The notes below the pieces were generated by a model. The model had not been told where the DNA came from. It did not search any database and saw only the letters and a list, made by a program, of their open reading frames with translations. From contig NW_026647630.1 of NCBI RefSeq assembly GCF_950295315.1, forward strand, positions 1 through 64,000: DNA of 64,000 nucleotides, read 5' to 3'. Positions 21,887-31,624 of this stretch are shown one piece after another. The stretch comes from Erinaceus europaeus. Its lineage: Eukaryota > Chordata > Mammalia > Eulipotyphla > Erinaceidae. The position numbers and the translations under genes were made by a program. The stretch's first letter is position 1, and each line of letters begins with the position of its first letter.

Positions 21887-23720
21887 AGTGTTTCCCACTG
21901 GTATTTAATTTGAGTGGAACTAGGGACCCCTGTTGTGGCTAATTTTTTAAAGAAAGGATAAATTAAAAAAACCATAGGGTAGGAGGGATACAACTCCACA
22001 CAATTCCCACCACCCAATCTCCATATATTCCACCCCCTCCCCTGATAGCTTTCCCATTCTCTATCCCTCTGGGATCATGGACCCAGGGTCTCTGTGGGTT
22101 GCAGAATTTTAAGTGCATTGTGCTTATGTCAAGTTTAATTGTTTGGAGACCAAAAAGATAATGAAATCCGATAGTTACCTTCCTGTTGGCATTGTCCAAT
22201 TTCCTCTCATGCTGACTTTTGCTTGTGCTAAAGGGAACCAAGTTGTGGGTGACCTCAGAGCTGTGGGGTGGCCTCTCTCCTGCTGGTGTCTCACTTCATA
22301 ATCCCCTTCTCACCTGGGATTGAGGACAGTCATGGGCATATTCAACAAATCACTGCTCATAACCTCCATGTTTTTTTTCAAGAAATGGTACAACTGGTTG
22401 AAGTTTTGAGCCCATTGCCTTTTCCCCTGGGTGACTGTCACACTCAGCAGTGGGCCTACAGCTTATACTCTGGACACTCTTACTGTGCATTGCCCAAAGC
22501 ACCCTCCCACATGATGAAGGCAGAGAGAAGGGGCCTCTAGTGGTCCTCAGAGGAGTGCAGATGATGAACCCTCACAGAATATGTGGCCTTCCTGCACTGC
22601 CAGCTCTTTCTCTGTGGGGGAAGCCCCATTGATCCCTTTTCAGTGTAAAGAACTCACTCTACAAGAGCCAGGTTCCACTTCTCTCTCCACATCCCTGTGG
22701 CAGCTCCTCTCTGTTCCTCTGGCTAGTCCACCACTGCCTGCTCTCTTGGAAGTCACTGGTCCTACTTACAGGTGCCCTTCAGCCCCTGTTACCCTGGCCC
22801 CTGGCCTGCTGGTTTGGTCACAGGCCCAGCACACAGGAGACTCAACCCAGTCAACATGCAGAATTATTTCACTGTTGGCAGCAGAATCAACCCATCTAGT
22901 AGCGGGCAGTAGCAGTCTGTCACTAGTGAAGTTAGGAAGGAAATATTAGAAAAGCATTAATGAGATTGAAATTCCTTAATAGTTGCTAGATATCTTCAAA
23001 GATTATTTGTCTAATGTGATGGAGAGAGACCTACACAGACAATCCCTCTGGCACATGTGGTGTCAAGGATTGAACTTGGGAGCACTTAATTTTTTTATCT
23101 AACTCCAGCCAAGGCTCCACCTCCTAGGCTGCAGTGCTATGTGCTGTCATATGAAAGAGAAAAAAGAGAAACCCACACATCACAGCAATGATATCATTAT
23201 TAGGAAGTGATATAAATACATTCATTTAAATGAATGTGATAGTAGAAGGCCAAACCCAGAGGGGCTCTTAGTTGAAGACAGACTGTCCTCTCAGCAGGAA
23301 GCTGGGACCATCTACTTTTTGGTAGAAGTGTGAATGGTGGCCAGAAGCTGTACAGCTTTGCTGTACAGCTTTTGTAGTCTCTTCTTATCTGTGTTTGGTT
23401 TATCTCATCTCTCTCTATCTCTATCTCTATCTCTAGCAAAGACTCTGAGTGTCCTCCCTGTGCAGGTTCCAGGACCAGAGGAGGTTCTGCATCAGAATTA
23501 GAGCTGAGTGTGTACTAAAGGGGAGACTGGAGGATTGGTGTGCTGTGAGAATAAATACCTGAGTTAAAATCAATCGCAGGGGTCTGTGTGAAAGCTGCCT
23601 GTGAGGCAAGATCCACCCTGTCAGCTGCATGCTGCAGAGAGAACAGTCCTCTGCCCAGGAGGCTCAGCAGCCAAGTGCCCTGTAGGAGTTGCCCAAGGTC
23701 TCCATGAAAACACTGTATCT
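21887..23720. repeat. Tandem unit copy 4 (about 1.83 kb, with a B insertion)
   Basis: Fourth copy, starting at 'GTTTCCCACTGGTATTTAAT' near 21887. It holds a truncated minus-strand repeat B insertion at about 21950-22105 and then resumes the unit. The SINE-derived block is near 23030 and the 'GACCAGAGGAG' block near 23470. The right edge is estimated from loss of similarity. Confidence 0.7.
21950..22105 (-). mobile_element. Truncated repeat B copy inside tandem unit 4
   Basis: Antisense 3' end of B ('AACCATAGGGTAGGAGGGAT' to 'GTCTCTGTGGGTTGCAGAAT'). It is absent from the other three tandem units, so it arrived after the array formed or in that copy only. Confidence 0.8.
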
Positions 23721-24689
23721 GTGTGTGTTTCTGGACTTCTGGAACTTGCTCATTAGTGCTAACACACTAAACTGCTAAGTCAGACTTTGTCTGTTCTCTC
23801 CACCAGTAATCACTAAAATGACTCTGTGTAATGCTGGACTGTTTGACAGATAAGACATGTCACTAAGGAGGCACAGGGCACTGTCCTGCATGTAGGCTCT
23901 ATTTGTGTGGTTTGCGATTCACACTGTACCTGGGCCTCCTCCCACTCAGAATAGAGGGATCAGAGGATCGTCCCCTGGACATTTACTGAGCAGGTCTTTG
24001 CTGAGGGTCTCCAGGTCCCTCTAACTCTATAGTGTGTCCCGTGCTACAGATGATACTCCTGGGGGTGGGAAGGCAGACTGGCCACAATCACAGGGTACAT
24101 CTAGCGTCAGCCCTGTACCTGCATCCCTCCAGAGCCCCAGCTGCTGGCCACCCTGCCCTGCAAGTCCACTGCTCTACAGGCCACTGTGTTCAAGACCAGA
24201 TGTTGTACCCTGGTCCACACCCCAGGGGGAAGCTGCTGGTGTCTCTCTCCCTATCTATCTCCTCCTGCCTTCAAAGTTTCTATTCCAAAGGAAAGTATAT
24301 AAATAGAACCACCAGGATAGTGGGGTAACTGTGCAGGCATCAAGCCTGGTGGCAAGAAATTAAAGTGTAACTTGGAAGTGGATACCATGCCCCTACAGGC
24401 TGGTGCTGAGGATATCTATATCAATCATTTTATTATATACATGCAACTAAAAATGGAAGTTAGAAAATAAGACTGCTTCCAGGAGCAATGTGAAGCACTG
24501 TTAAGGAACCAAGCCCCAGAAATGACCCTGAAATAAAAGGTTCATACAATAAACTAATAATAGAATAAAAATAAAATATGCTTTATAATAGTAAATTAAA
24601 AATAGATATATAATAACTAAAAATGAAATAAAAACAAAAATGAAAAATTTAAATTGAAAATTAAAATAAAAAAACAGAAATAAACCATT
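23721..24689. other. Unassigned DNA ending in an A-rich block
   Basis: The part up to about 24420 has short open frames only. From about 24530 to 24690 the plus strand is strongly A-rich with little complexity. It lies downstream of the minus-strand repeat-built ORF. No tail on the minus strand suggests that the ORF is a processed retrocopy. Confidence 0.5.
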
Positions 24690-24860
24690 GGTGGCTGTCC
24701 CCCTGGTTAATCACACACATTGCCACATGACAGTGTGTGTGGATCTGAGTTCCTGCTCCTGCTCCCCACCTGCAGGGGAGAAGATTAAAAAGCTGTGAAA
24801 CAGGTGACTTTTTCTACTTCTCTAATGCCCTCTTTAAGTTTAAGGCTATCAAATTAAAAT
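24690..24860 (+). mobile_element. tRNA-derived SINE, diverged
   Basis: Shows 'CTGGTTAATCACACACATTG', 'TCCCCACCTGCAGGGGAGAA' and a tail rich in AAATAAAA. It ends just downstream of the stop codon of the repeat-built ORF. Confidence 0.65.
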
Positions 24861-24900
24861 AAAAAATAAAATGAAATAAAAAAATAACATGACATGTAAG

Positions 24901-25953
24901 TTAAAGGTGCAGAGCCACCAGGCCAGTGATGAGGGTGTGGATTTCACAGTCATCGCAGCTCCCAGCTCTGGACTTGACTGTGGGAGTGGTCTTTGGAGAG
25001 GCTGCAGCAGTTGCCTGGGGGCCTGCAGATGAAGGACCAGGAAAGGTGGCAACCTCAGTTGGAGCTGTGGTGGTCTTCCTGGGTCTGCAGTCAGAGCTTG
25101 AAGGTCTGAGGTCCTTCCTCATAGAGACCCTAGGGTTGGACAGGGCAGTGGCATTGTGACCCTGGGCCATAATCCCAGGAATGCTCAGATGGGTTAGGCT
25201 CAGAGCCTGCATCTTACTTATAAGGGAAGCCAAGTCACTGGTGACTCTGGTGCCAGCACCAGAAGTGCTTGAGTGAGCTGCCCCTCCAGACAGGCTGGGA
25301 ACATTAGAAGATGCTCTCAGAGCACCAGAAGTAGTGACTCCAGATGGAGCAGCGGTGGTTTTCCTTCTGGCAGACCTGGCTGATCTGTGGTCCATCCCAC
25401 CCAGGGCCCAAGATGTGGACAGGGCAGTGGGTAAAGGACCCTGGGCCACAGTCTTCCCTGTGTTGGAGTCACTCAAGCTCAGAATCTGTAGCCTATTTAT
25501 AAGGAAATTCAAGTCACTGTTGGCTCTGGTGCCAGAGTCAGGAAGGCTTGAGTGAGCTGCCCCTCCAGGCAGATTGACACTATTAAAGGGCCCTGCTCCC
25601 AGAGCACCAGGAGGAGTGACTCTAGATGGTGCAGTGGTGGATTTCCTTTTACTGTCATCCCTGCAGGCCCTGTGTTCTTTCCCATGCAGGGCCCCAGAGG
25701 AGGACAGGACACTGGCTGACTTACCCTGGGCCACAGTCCCTGGAATGCTGCCATGGGAAAGGCTCAGAGCTTGCAGATTATTTATTAGTAAATTAAAGTC
25801 AGTGGTGACTCTGTTGCAAGCACCAGGAAGGCTTGAGTGAGATGCCCTTCTAGACTGCCTGACACTAATCAAGGGGCCTGCTCCCAGGGCACCAGAAGGA
25901 GTGACTCTAAATGGTGCAGTGGTGGATTTTTTATTCCTGATAGACCTGCACAT
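24901..25953 (-). CDS. 3' continuation of the repeat-built protein, 350 codons, in a shifted frame
   Basis: This frame carries on the about-94-codon repeats of the upstream 830-codon frame without interruption apart from a one-base shift. The reading frame is open slightly upstream of its first Met, so that Met is probably internal rather than a true start. It holds about three and a half units, with anchors GTVAQG, KTVAQG and GIMAQG, conserved KSTTAPSR and (S/N)LQALSL motifs, and basic HRACRDD-type segments. The last about 60 residues leave the repeat pattern and end in SCDDCEIHTLITGLVALHL, the only Cys-containing, hydrophobic tail in the protein. No AATAAA lies close behind the stop on this strand; the nearest candidate I see is TTTATT on the plus strand near 24429. 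Together the two frames would make about 1,190 residues if the shift is a sequencing error or a polymorphism. Confidence 0.55.
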   Translation of the reverse strand: MCRSIRNKKSTTAPFRVTPSGALGAGPLISVRQSRRASHSSLPGACNRVTTDFNLLINNLQALSLSHGSIPGTVAQGKSASVLSSSGALHGKEHRACRDDSKRKSTTAPSRVTPPGALGAGPFNSVNLPGGAAHSSLPDSGTRANSDLNFLINRLQILSLSDSNTGKTVAQGPLPTALSTSWALGGMDHRSARSARRKTTAAPSGVTTSGALRASSNVPSLSGGAAHSSTSGAGTRVTSDLASLISKMQALSLTHLSIPGIMAQGHNATALSNPRVSMRKDLRPSSSDCRPRKTTTAPTEVATFPGPSSAGPQATAAASPKTTPTVKSRAGSCDDCEIHTLITGLVALHL

Positions 25954-25975
25954 TCTGTGGTCTTTTGCACCCTGG

Positions 25976-28468
25976 TTACCAGAAGGGGGACAGAGTAGTA
26001 GTCATTGAACCCTGGGCCTCAGTGCCCAGAATGCTGGGATGGGTAAGGCTCAGAGCCTGCAACTTACTGTTAGATGAATCCAAGTCACTGGTGACTCGAG
26101 CCAGCACCAGGAAGGCTTGAGTGAGCTGCCCTCCAGACAGATTGACACTATTTAAGGTCCCTGCTCCCAGAGCACCAGGAGCAGAGACTCTAGACGGTGC
26201 AGTGGTGGATTTCCTTTTCCTATCATCCCTGGAGGTCCTATGCTCATTTCCATGCAGGGCCCCAGAAGAGGACAAGGCACTGGCTGAGTTACCCTGGGCC
26301 ACAGTCCCTGGGATGCTGGCATGGGTAAGGCTCACAGCTTGCAGATTACTTAAAGGTAAATTTAAGTTCCTGTTGACTCTGTTGCCAGCACCAGGAATCA
26401 TTGAGTGAGCTTCCCCTCCAGACAGGTTGACAGTTATTGAGGGACCTGCTTCCACGGGACCAGGAGGAGTGACTCCAGATGGAGCAGTGGTGGATTTCCT
26501 CTTCCTAACAGACCTGCGCACTCTGTGTTTTTTCCCACCCTGGTTCCCAGAGGAAGACAGAGTTGTAGTCATTGAACTCTGGGCCACAGTCCCTGGAATG
26601 CTGGGATGGGTAAGGCTCAGAGCCTGCAACTTACTGTTAGATGAATCCAAGTCACTGGTGACTCTGGAGCCAGCACCAGGCATGGGGACTTCAGATGTTG
26701 CAGTGGTGGATTTTATTTTCCTGTCATCCCTGAGGGCCCTGTGTTCTTTCCCACCCAGGGCCCCAGAGGATGACAGGAAAGTGGTTGAGTTACCCTGGGC
26801 CACAGTCCCCATTTTGGCAGAGTCCCCCAGCCTCAGTGACTGCTGCATGGTGATAGCACTCACTCTCCTGTCTCCAGCATTGTGTAAGGTGCTATGTCTT
26901 GTCCCTGCAGAAGTGGTGGGAATGCCTGTGGGGGCTGCAGCCTGCACAACAACAGAGGTGGGCTGGCTGCTGGATTTGGCCCCTATGGTGAGAAATGTAG
27001 CACCTGAGCCCCAATTATCTGGGGTAACCATGGAGGATGGCCCCCCGTCTGCTCTTGTGCTGGAGGGTGCTCCACTAGAGGGATCACTGGCAGAGGTAGG
27101 GGTCCTGGAATCCTTTCCTGAATGGCCCCTTGGGAGCACCTGCACAGGATTTGACTGGACTGTGCCCTGGCTCCACTGTGTGCTGGAAGGATCTTGGTTC
27201 GGGACCTGAGGGGTGCTCCTGGCAGTGCCCCCATGACCCCTGTTGCTGTTGCTGGGGTCAGCTCTGGACACTGCAGTAGGAGCTGTCCGTCCCATGGCCT
27301 TGGGCCTGCCAGGGTAGACCTCTGCCATGTAGATGACAAACCTAGGAACAGTACTCCTGGCTGTGGGAGTGTCCTGTGTCTGTGTTGGGTCAGTCTCAGA
27401 GCTGGAGGCTTTGGAGCCCATTGCACCCAGGGCCCCAGAGGAGGACAAGGCAGTGGCTGAGGGACCCTGGGTCACAGTTCCCTGTTTGGAATGATCATGG
27501 CTTAGAGTGCCAGTGTGAGTCCCTCCACTGGGCACTATGGTACATGTTGCCCTTATAAAAGTGGCAGTGCCAGCATTGCCAGCAGCCTGGGAAGCTGTAG
27601 AGGGGGGCAGGCTGTGGGTTTGGGCCCTCAAAATGGATAGTGTAGAGCAGGAGCTCTGAGTCCCTGGGGGTGCAGTGGAGTCGTGGGGTGGAAGGCTTAT
27701 AGTGGAGGAGGGCACCCCATCTGCTTCTGTGCTGGAGGGTGCTCCACTGGAGAGACCACTGGGAGAGGTGGGGTTCCTGGCATCCTTCCCTATGTGGCCT
27801 CCAAGGTGCACCTGCACAGGGGATGACTGGACTGTGCCCTGGCTCCCCTGTGTGCTGGAAGCATCTTGATTTGTGACCTGAGAGGTACTCATGACAGTGC
27901 TCCCATCACCCCTGTTGCTGTTTCTGGGGTCTGCTCCAGACACTGCAGTGGGAGCTGTCCCTCCCATGGTCTTGGGCTTGCCAGGGTAGACCTGTGCCAT
28001 GTAGATGACAAATCTAGGGACAGTATTACTGGCTGTGGGGGTCCGCCATGTCTGTGCTTTGTCAGTTTCAGAGCCTGGGGCTTTGGAGCCCATTGCACCC
28101 AGGGCCCCAGAATAGGACAAGGCAGTGGCTGAGGGACCCTGGGATGTAGGCCCCCTCTTGGAGAGCACATGGCTCAGGGTTTCTGAGTAAATCCCCCCAC
28201 TGGGGAGGGTGATGTCTGCTGTCCCTTTGAAGGGGGCTGCAGTGCCTGCATCACGAGCAGCCTGGGCAGCAGCAGAGGGGGTATGGCTCCTCTTTTGGGC
28301 TCCCTTCCTAGGAGCTTTGGTTGAGGACCTGTTTGCGCATGTTGGCACAGCCCTGCTCAAAGTGACCTGCTGGACCCCTGAGCTGTCAGAGGAGGCATAG
28401 CTTCTTTTAGAGGCTCTAGTCTTAGGTCTTGCGCCTCTGCTCCTCTTCTGCCCAGGGGTCACTGACAT
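25976..28468 (-). CDS. Repeat-built Ser/Thr/Ala-rich basic protein, 830 codons (5' part of a larger frame)
   Basis: I do not recognise this gene. It is the longest open frame in the window and the only large one that is not transposon-derived. The first 65 residues are basic, with Arg/Lys clusters that look like nuclear-localisation signals. Residues about 66-510 hold two copies of a 224-codon unit (672 nt apart), each containing the hydrophobic island RFVIYMAQVYPGKPKTMG (residues 152-169) or its close variant at about 376-393. From about residue 550 the protein continues as shorter units of about 94 codons carrying GTVAQG, SSSGAL and RKRKSTTAPS motifs. There is no signal peptide, membrane segment or visible intron. 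The ATG at 28468 has a purine at -3 and lies about 120 bases downstream of a (TG)n run; an upstream coding exon cannot be excluded. The frame ends early because of one extra base near 25983-25992, after which the same repeats continue in another frame. It could be a live low-complexity nuclear or germline protein or a young pseudogene; the function is unknown. Confidence 0.6.
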   Translation of the reverse strand: MSVTPGQKRSRGARPKTRASKRSYASSDSSGVQQVTLSRAVPTCANRSSTKAPRKGAQKRSHTPSAAAQAARDAGTAAPFKGTADITLPSGGIYSETLSHVLSKRGPTSQGPSATALSYSGALGAMGSKAPGSETDKAQTWRTPTASNTVPRFVIYMAQVYPGKPKTMGGTAPTAVSGADPRNSNRGDGSTVMSTSQVTNQDASSTQGSQGTVQSSPVQVHLGGHIGKDARNPTSPSGLSSGAPSSTEADGVPSSTISLPPHDSTAPPGTQSSCSTLSILRAQTHSLPPSTASQAAGNAGTATFIRATCTIVPSGGTHTGTLSHDHSKQGTVTQGPSATALSSSGALGAMGSKASSSETDPTQTQDTPTARSTVPRFVIYMAEVYPGRPKAMGRTAPTAVSRADPSNSNRGHGGTARSTPQVPNQDPSSTQWSQGTVQSNPVQVLPRGHSGKDSRTPTSASDPSSGAPSSTRADGGPSSMVTPDNWGSGATFLTIGAKSSSQPTSVVVQAAAPTGIPTTSAGTRHSTLHNAGDRRVSAITMQQSLRLGDSAKMGTVAQGNSTTFLSSSGALGGKEHRALRDDRKIKSTTATSEVPMPGAGSRVTSDLDSSNSKLQALSLTHPSIPGTVAQSSMTTTLSSSGNQGGKKHRVRRSVRKRKSTTAPSGVTPPGPVEAGPSITVNLSGGEAHSMIPGAGNRVNRNLNLPLSNLQAVSLTHASIPGTVAQGNSASALSSSGALHGNEHRTSRDDRKRKSTTAPSRVSAPGALGAGTLNSVNLSGGQLTQAFLVLARVTSDLDSSNSKLQALSLTHPSILGTEAQGSMTTTLSPFW

Positions 28469-28586
28469 GTCACCCTGTTCAATGACTGAGTAATTGGGAA
28501 GGACACACCCCAGAAGGAACCTTGAATGGCTTGGACACTGAGCTGGAGTATGATCTGAAGATTCCAGTAGTGATATCTCCGCACAG

Positions 28587-28587
<1 letters not shown>

Positions 28588-28641
<54 letters not shown>
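28588..28641. repeat. (TG)n microsatellite upstream of the repeat-built ORF
   Basis: An almost perfect run of about 27 TG dinucleotides. It lies about 120 bases upstream of the start codon of the minus-strand repeat-built ORF, where a promoter or 5' leader would be expected. Alternating purine-pyrimidine runs of this kind can adopt Z-DNA; any effect here is inference. Confidence 0.95.
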
Positions 28642-28642
<1 letters not shown>

Positions 28643-29489
28643 GGGGCAGGACCAAAGAGAAGCCCAGAGAGGCCACATCCCACCCTGGCCCCACCCCTCC
28701 CCTCTCTCACCCCTTAGTGTTCCTGACCATTTGATATAGGTGCTGGTTGATCCCAGGACAAGTCCTCAGTTTCTGAATAAAGGACAGGAGGGAGCAGTTC
28801 ACCGCATAGGGATCAGACCTGAAGAGAGCAATCTCTTGATCAGAGGTCAGCTCAGAATCAGAGATGCCAACTGCTTGACCTGTTGCCAGGAGACCAGTGG
28901 AAGCTGTTGGCCAGGGCAGCCCATGTCCAGTGGGGGGTCTGGGGGAGGTCTTCCCAACAGAGACAGTCTTGGACTACAGGGATTGTCCGGGTGCTGGCCT
29001 GGGGGGCGACAGGCCCTCTGAAAGAAGCATGTCCCCTCCCCCTGCAGCAACCCCAACCTATACTGGGTGCTTAAGGGACAGCTTTTCTTAGCCCCCATTG
29101 GAATGTGGACTGTCCCAGTCCCCTGTGATTGGTGGAAAGTCTTTTTCTAATGTCAGCTCAGGTGGTAATGTTCCATGACTATCCCTCCCCCAACCCATGG
29201 TAGGAATGTTCCACTTTTTATTGGGGGCATTTGCATATCTAATACATGGGGGCCATTCACTGTATCCCATTGCATATTGAAATCTACTCTTAACTGTATG
29301 GCTGTTAATGTGACTATCTTATTAATACTTGTTTCATGTATCTGCTGCTCCTTTATTTTATTTGGTTCATAGACAGGGTAATCCATGTAACAACTTCATG
29401 TTATTATGGGTCCCTAATCATCATGCAATGCCCTACATATATTTCTACCCTTATACATGGGGATCTATGTTAGGATGGGAAGAGATAAG
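28642..29489. other. Unassigned DNA upstream of the repeat-built ORF
   Basis: GC-rich to about 29090, then AT-rich. No CpG island is evident by eye. If the minus-strand ORF at 24.9-28.5 kb is transcribed, its promoter or a 5' exon may lie here; I see no TATA box that can be placed with confidence. Confidence 0.45.
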
Positions 29490-30490
29490 GAAAAATGCTC
29501 CAGGTCATTGATGGTCAATGAAATGCAAATTAAGGCAAAAATAAGATGCCACTTTACTCTTCAGAAAATGTCATAGAGCAGAAAGGATAGCAACAAGAAA
29601 TTCCGGAGAGAGTTTGTGGATAAGATAACCCTTTGCACTGCTTGTGGGAAGATGAATTTATCCAACTCTTGTGGAGAGTAGTCTGGAGAGCTTGTAAAGG
29701 CTAGAAATGGGCCTAATCTATGAGCTGCCAATTCCTTTCTTGTGTATATATCCTATAGAATCAAACACAAGCCTTCAAAAAAGTTCTGTGTATACCTATG
29801 TTCATAAGAGCAGAATACATGATAGCTAAAATTTGGAAGTAACCTAGGTGTCCAAAAACAGAGGAGAAATTAAGTTGTGGTTGGGGTCCAGGCATAAGCA
29901 CACCCAGTTAAGCACACATAGTAGTAAGTTCACATAGTACTAAGCACAAAGACCCATGCAAGGATCCAGGTTCAAACCCTTGGCTTCTCACCTGCAGATG
30001 GTAGGATGCTTCACAAGCTGTGAAGCTAGTCTGCGATTATCTATCTCTTTCTCTCCCTAGATATCTTTTGATTTTCTCTCAATTTCTTTCTGTCCTATCC
30101 AATAAAATGGGAGAAAATGGCTGCCCAGAGCAGTATTGTTCTAGGGATGACATCAGTCCCAGCAATAAGCCTGGAGAGAAAAATATGTGTGGTGTCTATG
30201 TACAATGGAATATTACTTAGCTATTAAGAATGAAGAATTCACTATCTTTACCTCATCTTGGATGGATCCTCAAGAAGTCTTATTAAGTGAGATTAGCCAG
30301 AAAGAGAAGGATGAATATGAATTTATCTAACTCTTTGACAGAAGAGAAATAAGAACTGAAAGGAAAACACAAAGTGGAGCCTAGACTGAATTTGGAGAAT
30401 TGCACCAAACTAAAGAACTTTAAAGGGAGCAAGTGCCCTTCAGGTTCAGGTACATGAAGGTGGAGGAGGACCTATATGTTTCCCGTACAT
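29490..30490 (+). mobile_element. Old L1 3' end, split by a SINE
   Basis: The plus strand shows degenerate L1 ORF2 C-terminal sequence up to about 29880, and resumes at about 30190 with 'TGTACAATGGAATATTACTT' and 'AGAAGGATGAATATG'. A SINE at 29882-30185 separates the halves. The 3' UTR fades out near 30490. Confidence 0.8.
29882..30185 (+). mobile_element. tRNA-derived SINE nested in L1
   Basis: Contains 'GATCCAGGTTCAAACCCTTG', 'CTCACCTGCAGATGG', 'GTCTGCGATTATCTATC' and 'CCCAGCAATAAGCCTGGAGA'. L1 sequence continues on both sides, so it is younger than that L1. Confidence 0.8.
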
Positions 30491-30633
30491 TATTTTTAGC
30501 ATCAAGCTTTCTATGAGACAATTATAGGAACAGAGACGGTATCATTATAGCCCATGCAATGTTCCTGAAATTCAAGTTTATGTCATAGTGCTCTGGTTAA
30601 TGACAATATAAGTCTACATAAGAAATTCAGTCA

Positions 30634-30824
30634 CTTGCACCAAAGTAAAAGACTCTGGGGTGGGTAGGGAGGGTTCTGTCCCTGTATCATGATGGCGGAG
30701 GAAGACCTAGTGGGGGTTGGATTGTTGCATGGAAAACCAGGAAATGTTATGCACATTCAAACTACTGTATTTTAGTGTAAACTTTAAACCATTAATCCTC
30801 CAATAAAGAGATTTTTTTTAAAAA
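30634..30824 (+). mobile_element. Severely truncated L1 3' end with intact target duplication
   Basis: About 190 bases of L1 3' UTR ('GCACCAAAGTAAAAGACTCT' to 'CCAATAAAGAG' and an A-rich tail). The 14-bp AAGAAATTCAGTCA occurs at 30620-30633 and 30825-30838, so this is a separate insertion from the older L1 just upstream. Confidence 0.9.
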
Positions 30825-30849
30825 AAGAAATTCAGTCATTTAAAACTCA

Positions 30850-31624
30850 CTAGGACATTACCCACCTATGTTGAAATATGTCATTCCTTCAAGTTTCATT
30901 TAGTCCTCAATAAGAAAAATAGCTTTCACCAGTTGAAGGTGAACTATCTATGCAATACTTACAGTCTATTTGTCACAAACATCGAGTTAGTAAGACTTTT
31001 AATTTTTATATACTTGATCTATTTCACATGACAAGTAACTTTTCTGTGTATTTTAAAGAATCATGTGTGTTCTCACCTTTCTTCTATGTCTTAGCACCCT
31101 GAATTTTCTGCAGTAGTAATTAGTATGTCCATAACCTTGTATTTTACACATTCATGTGGAATGACTAGTATAGTTTTTGCTGAAGGAATCCCTGATCAGC
31201 ATTGAGATAGTAACTCCCCCATGAGCTGGGAGTGTTGGTAGCTTTGGGGTTACTATTCAATCCTTTTCTCAGAATTTCTTGATCCAAATGGATGGGAATC
31301 AACATAATAAATTTATGTTTATAGAGGTGTTTTACTACCAATGGTTATATACTATAAGGGGGAACAAAGCTTCTACTTTTCTGAACTTTGAACAACTTGC
31401 ACCAATCATCTTAAACCTAACTATTTAGAGTTCCTAGTTAATATGGACTTAAAAGTCTCTGGTGTAATTGAGTCACATGTCAGCTGCAGTCTTCTGTCCC
31501 ATCCTGGTTTCATTATTCCTTATGGTCTTTACTACATAGTAAATTCTCTACTTGTTGCATTTCCATTTCAGATTCCATTTATTGGATGAAGAGAGTTGAA
31601 CCCAATTGTGCTCCTAGAAAGACA
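30850..31624. other. Unassigned AT-rich DNA
   Basis: No reading frame, RNA gene or clear repeat was recognised. Confidence 0.5.

Noticed and set aside
16938..23720. CRISPR-like or other regularly spaced array
   Set aside because: Units are about 1.3-1.9 kb and diverged, with no short identical repeats and unique spacers.
26427..27209. 260-codon plus-strand open frame
   Set aside because: It is antisense to the repeat-built minus-strand ORF and is open because the codon bias of the repeats leaves few stops in that frame.
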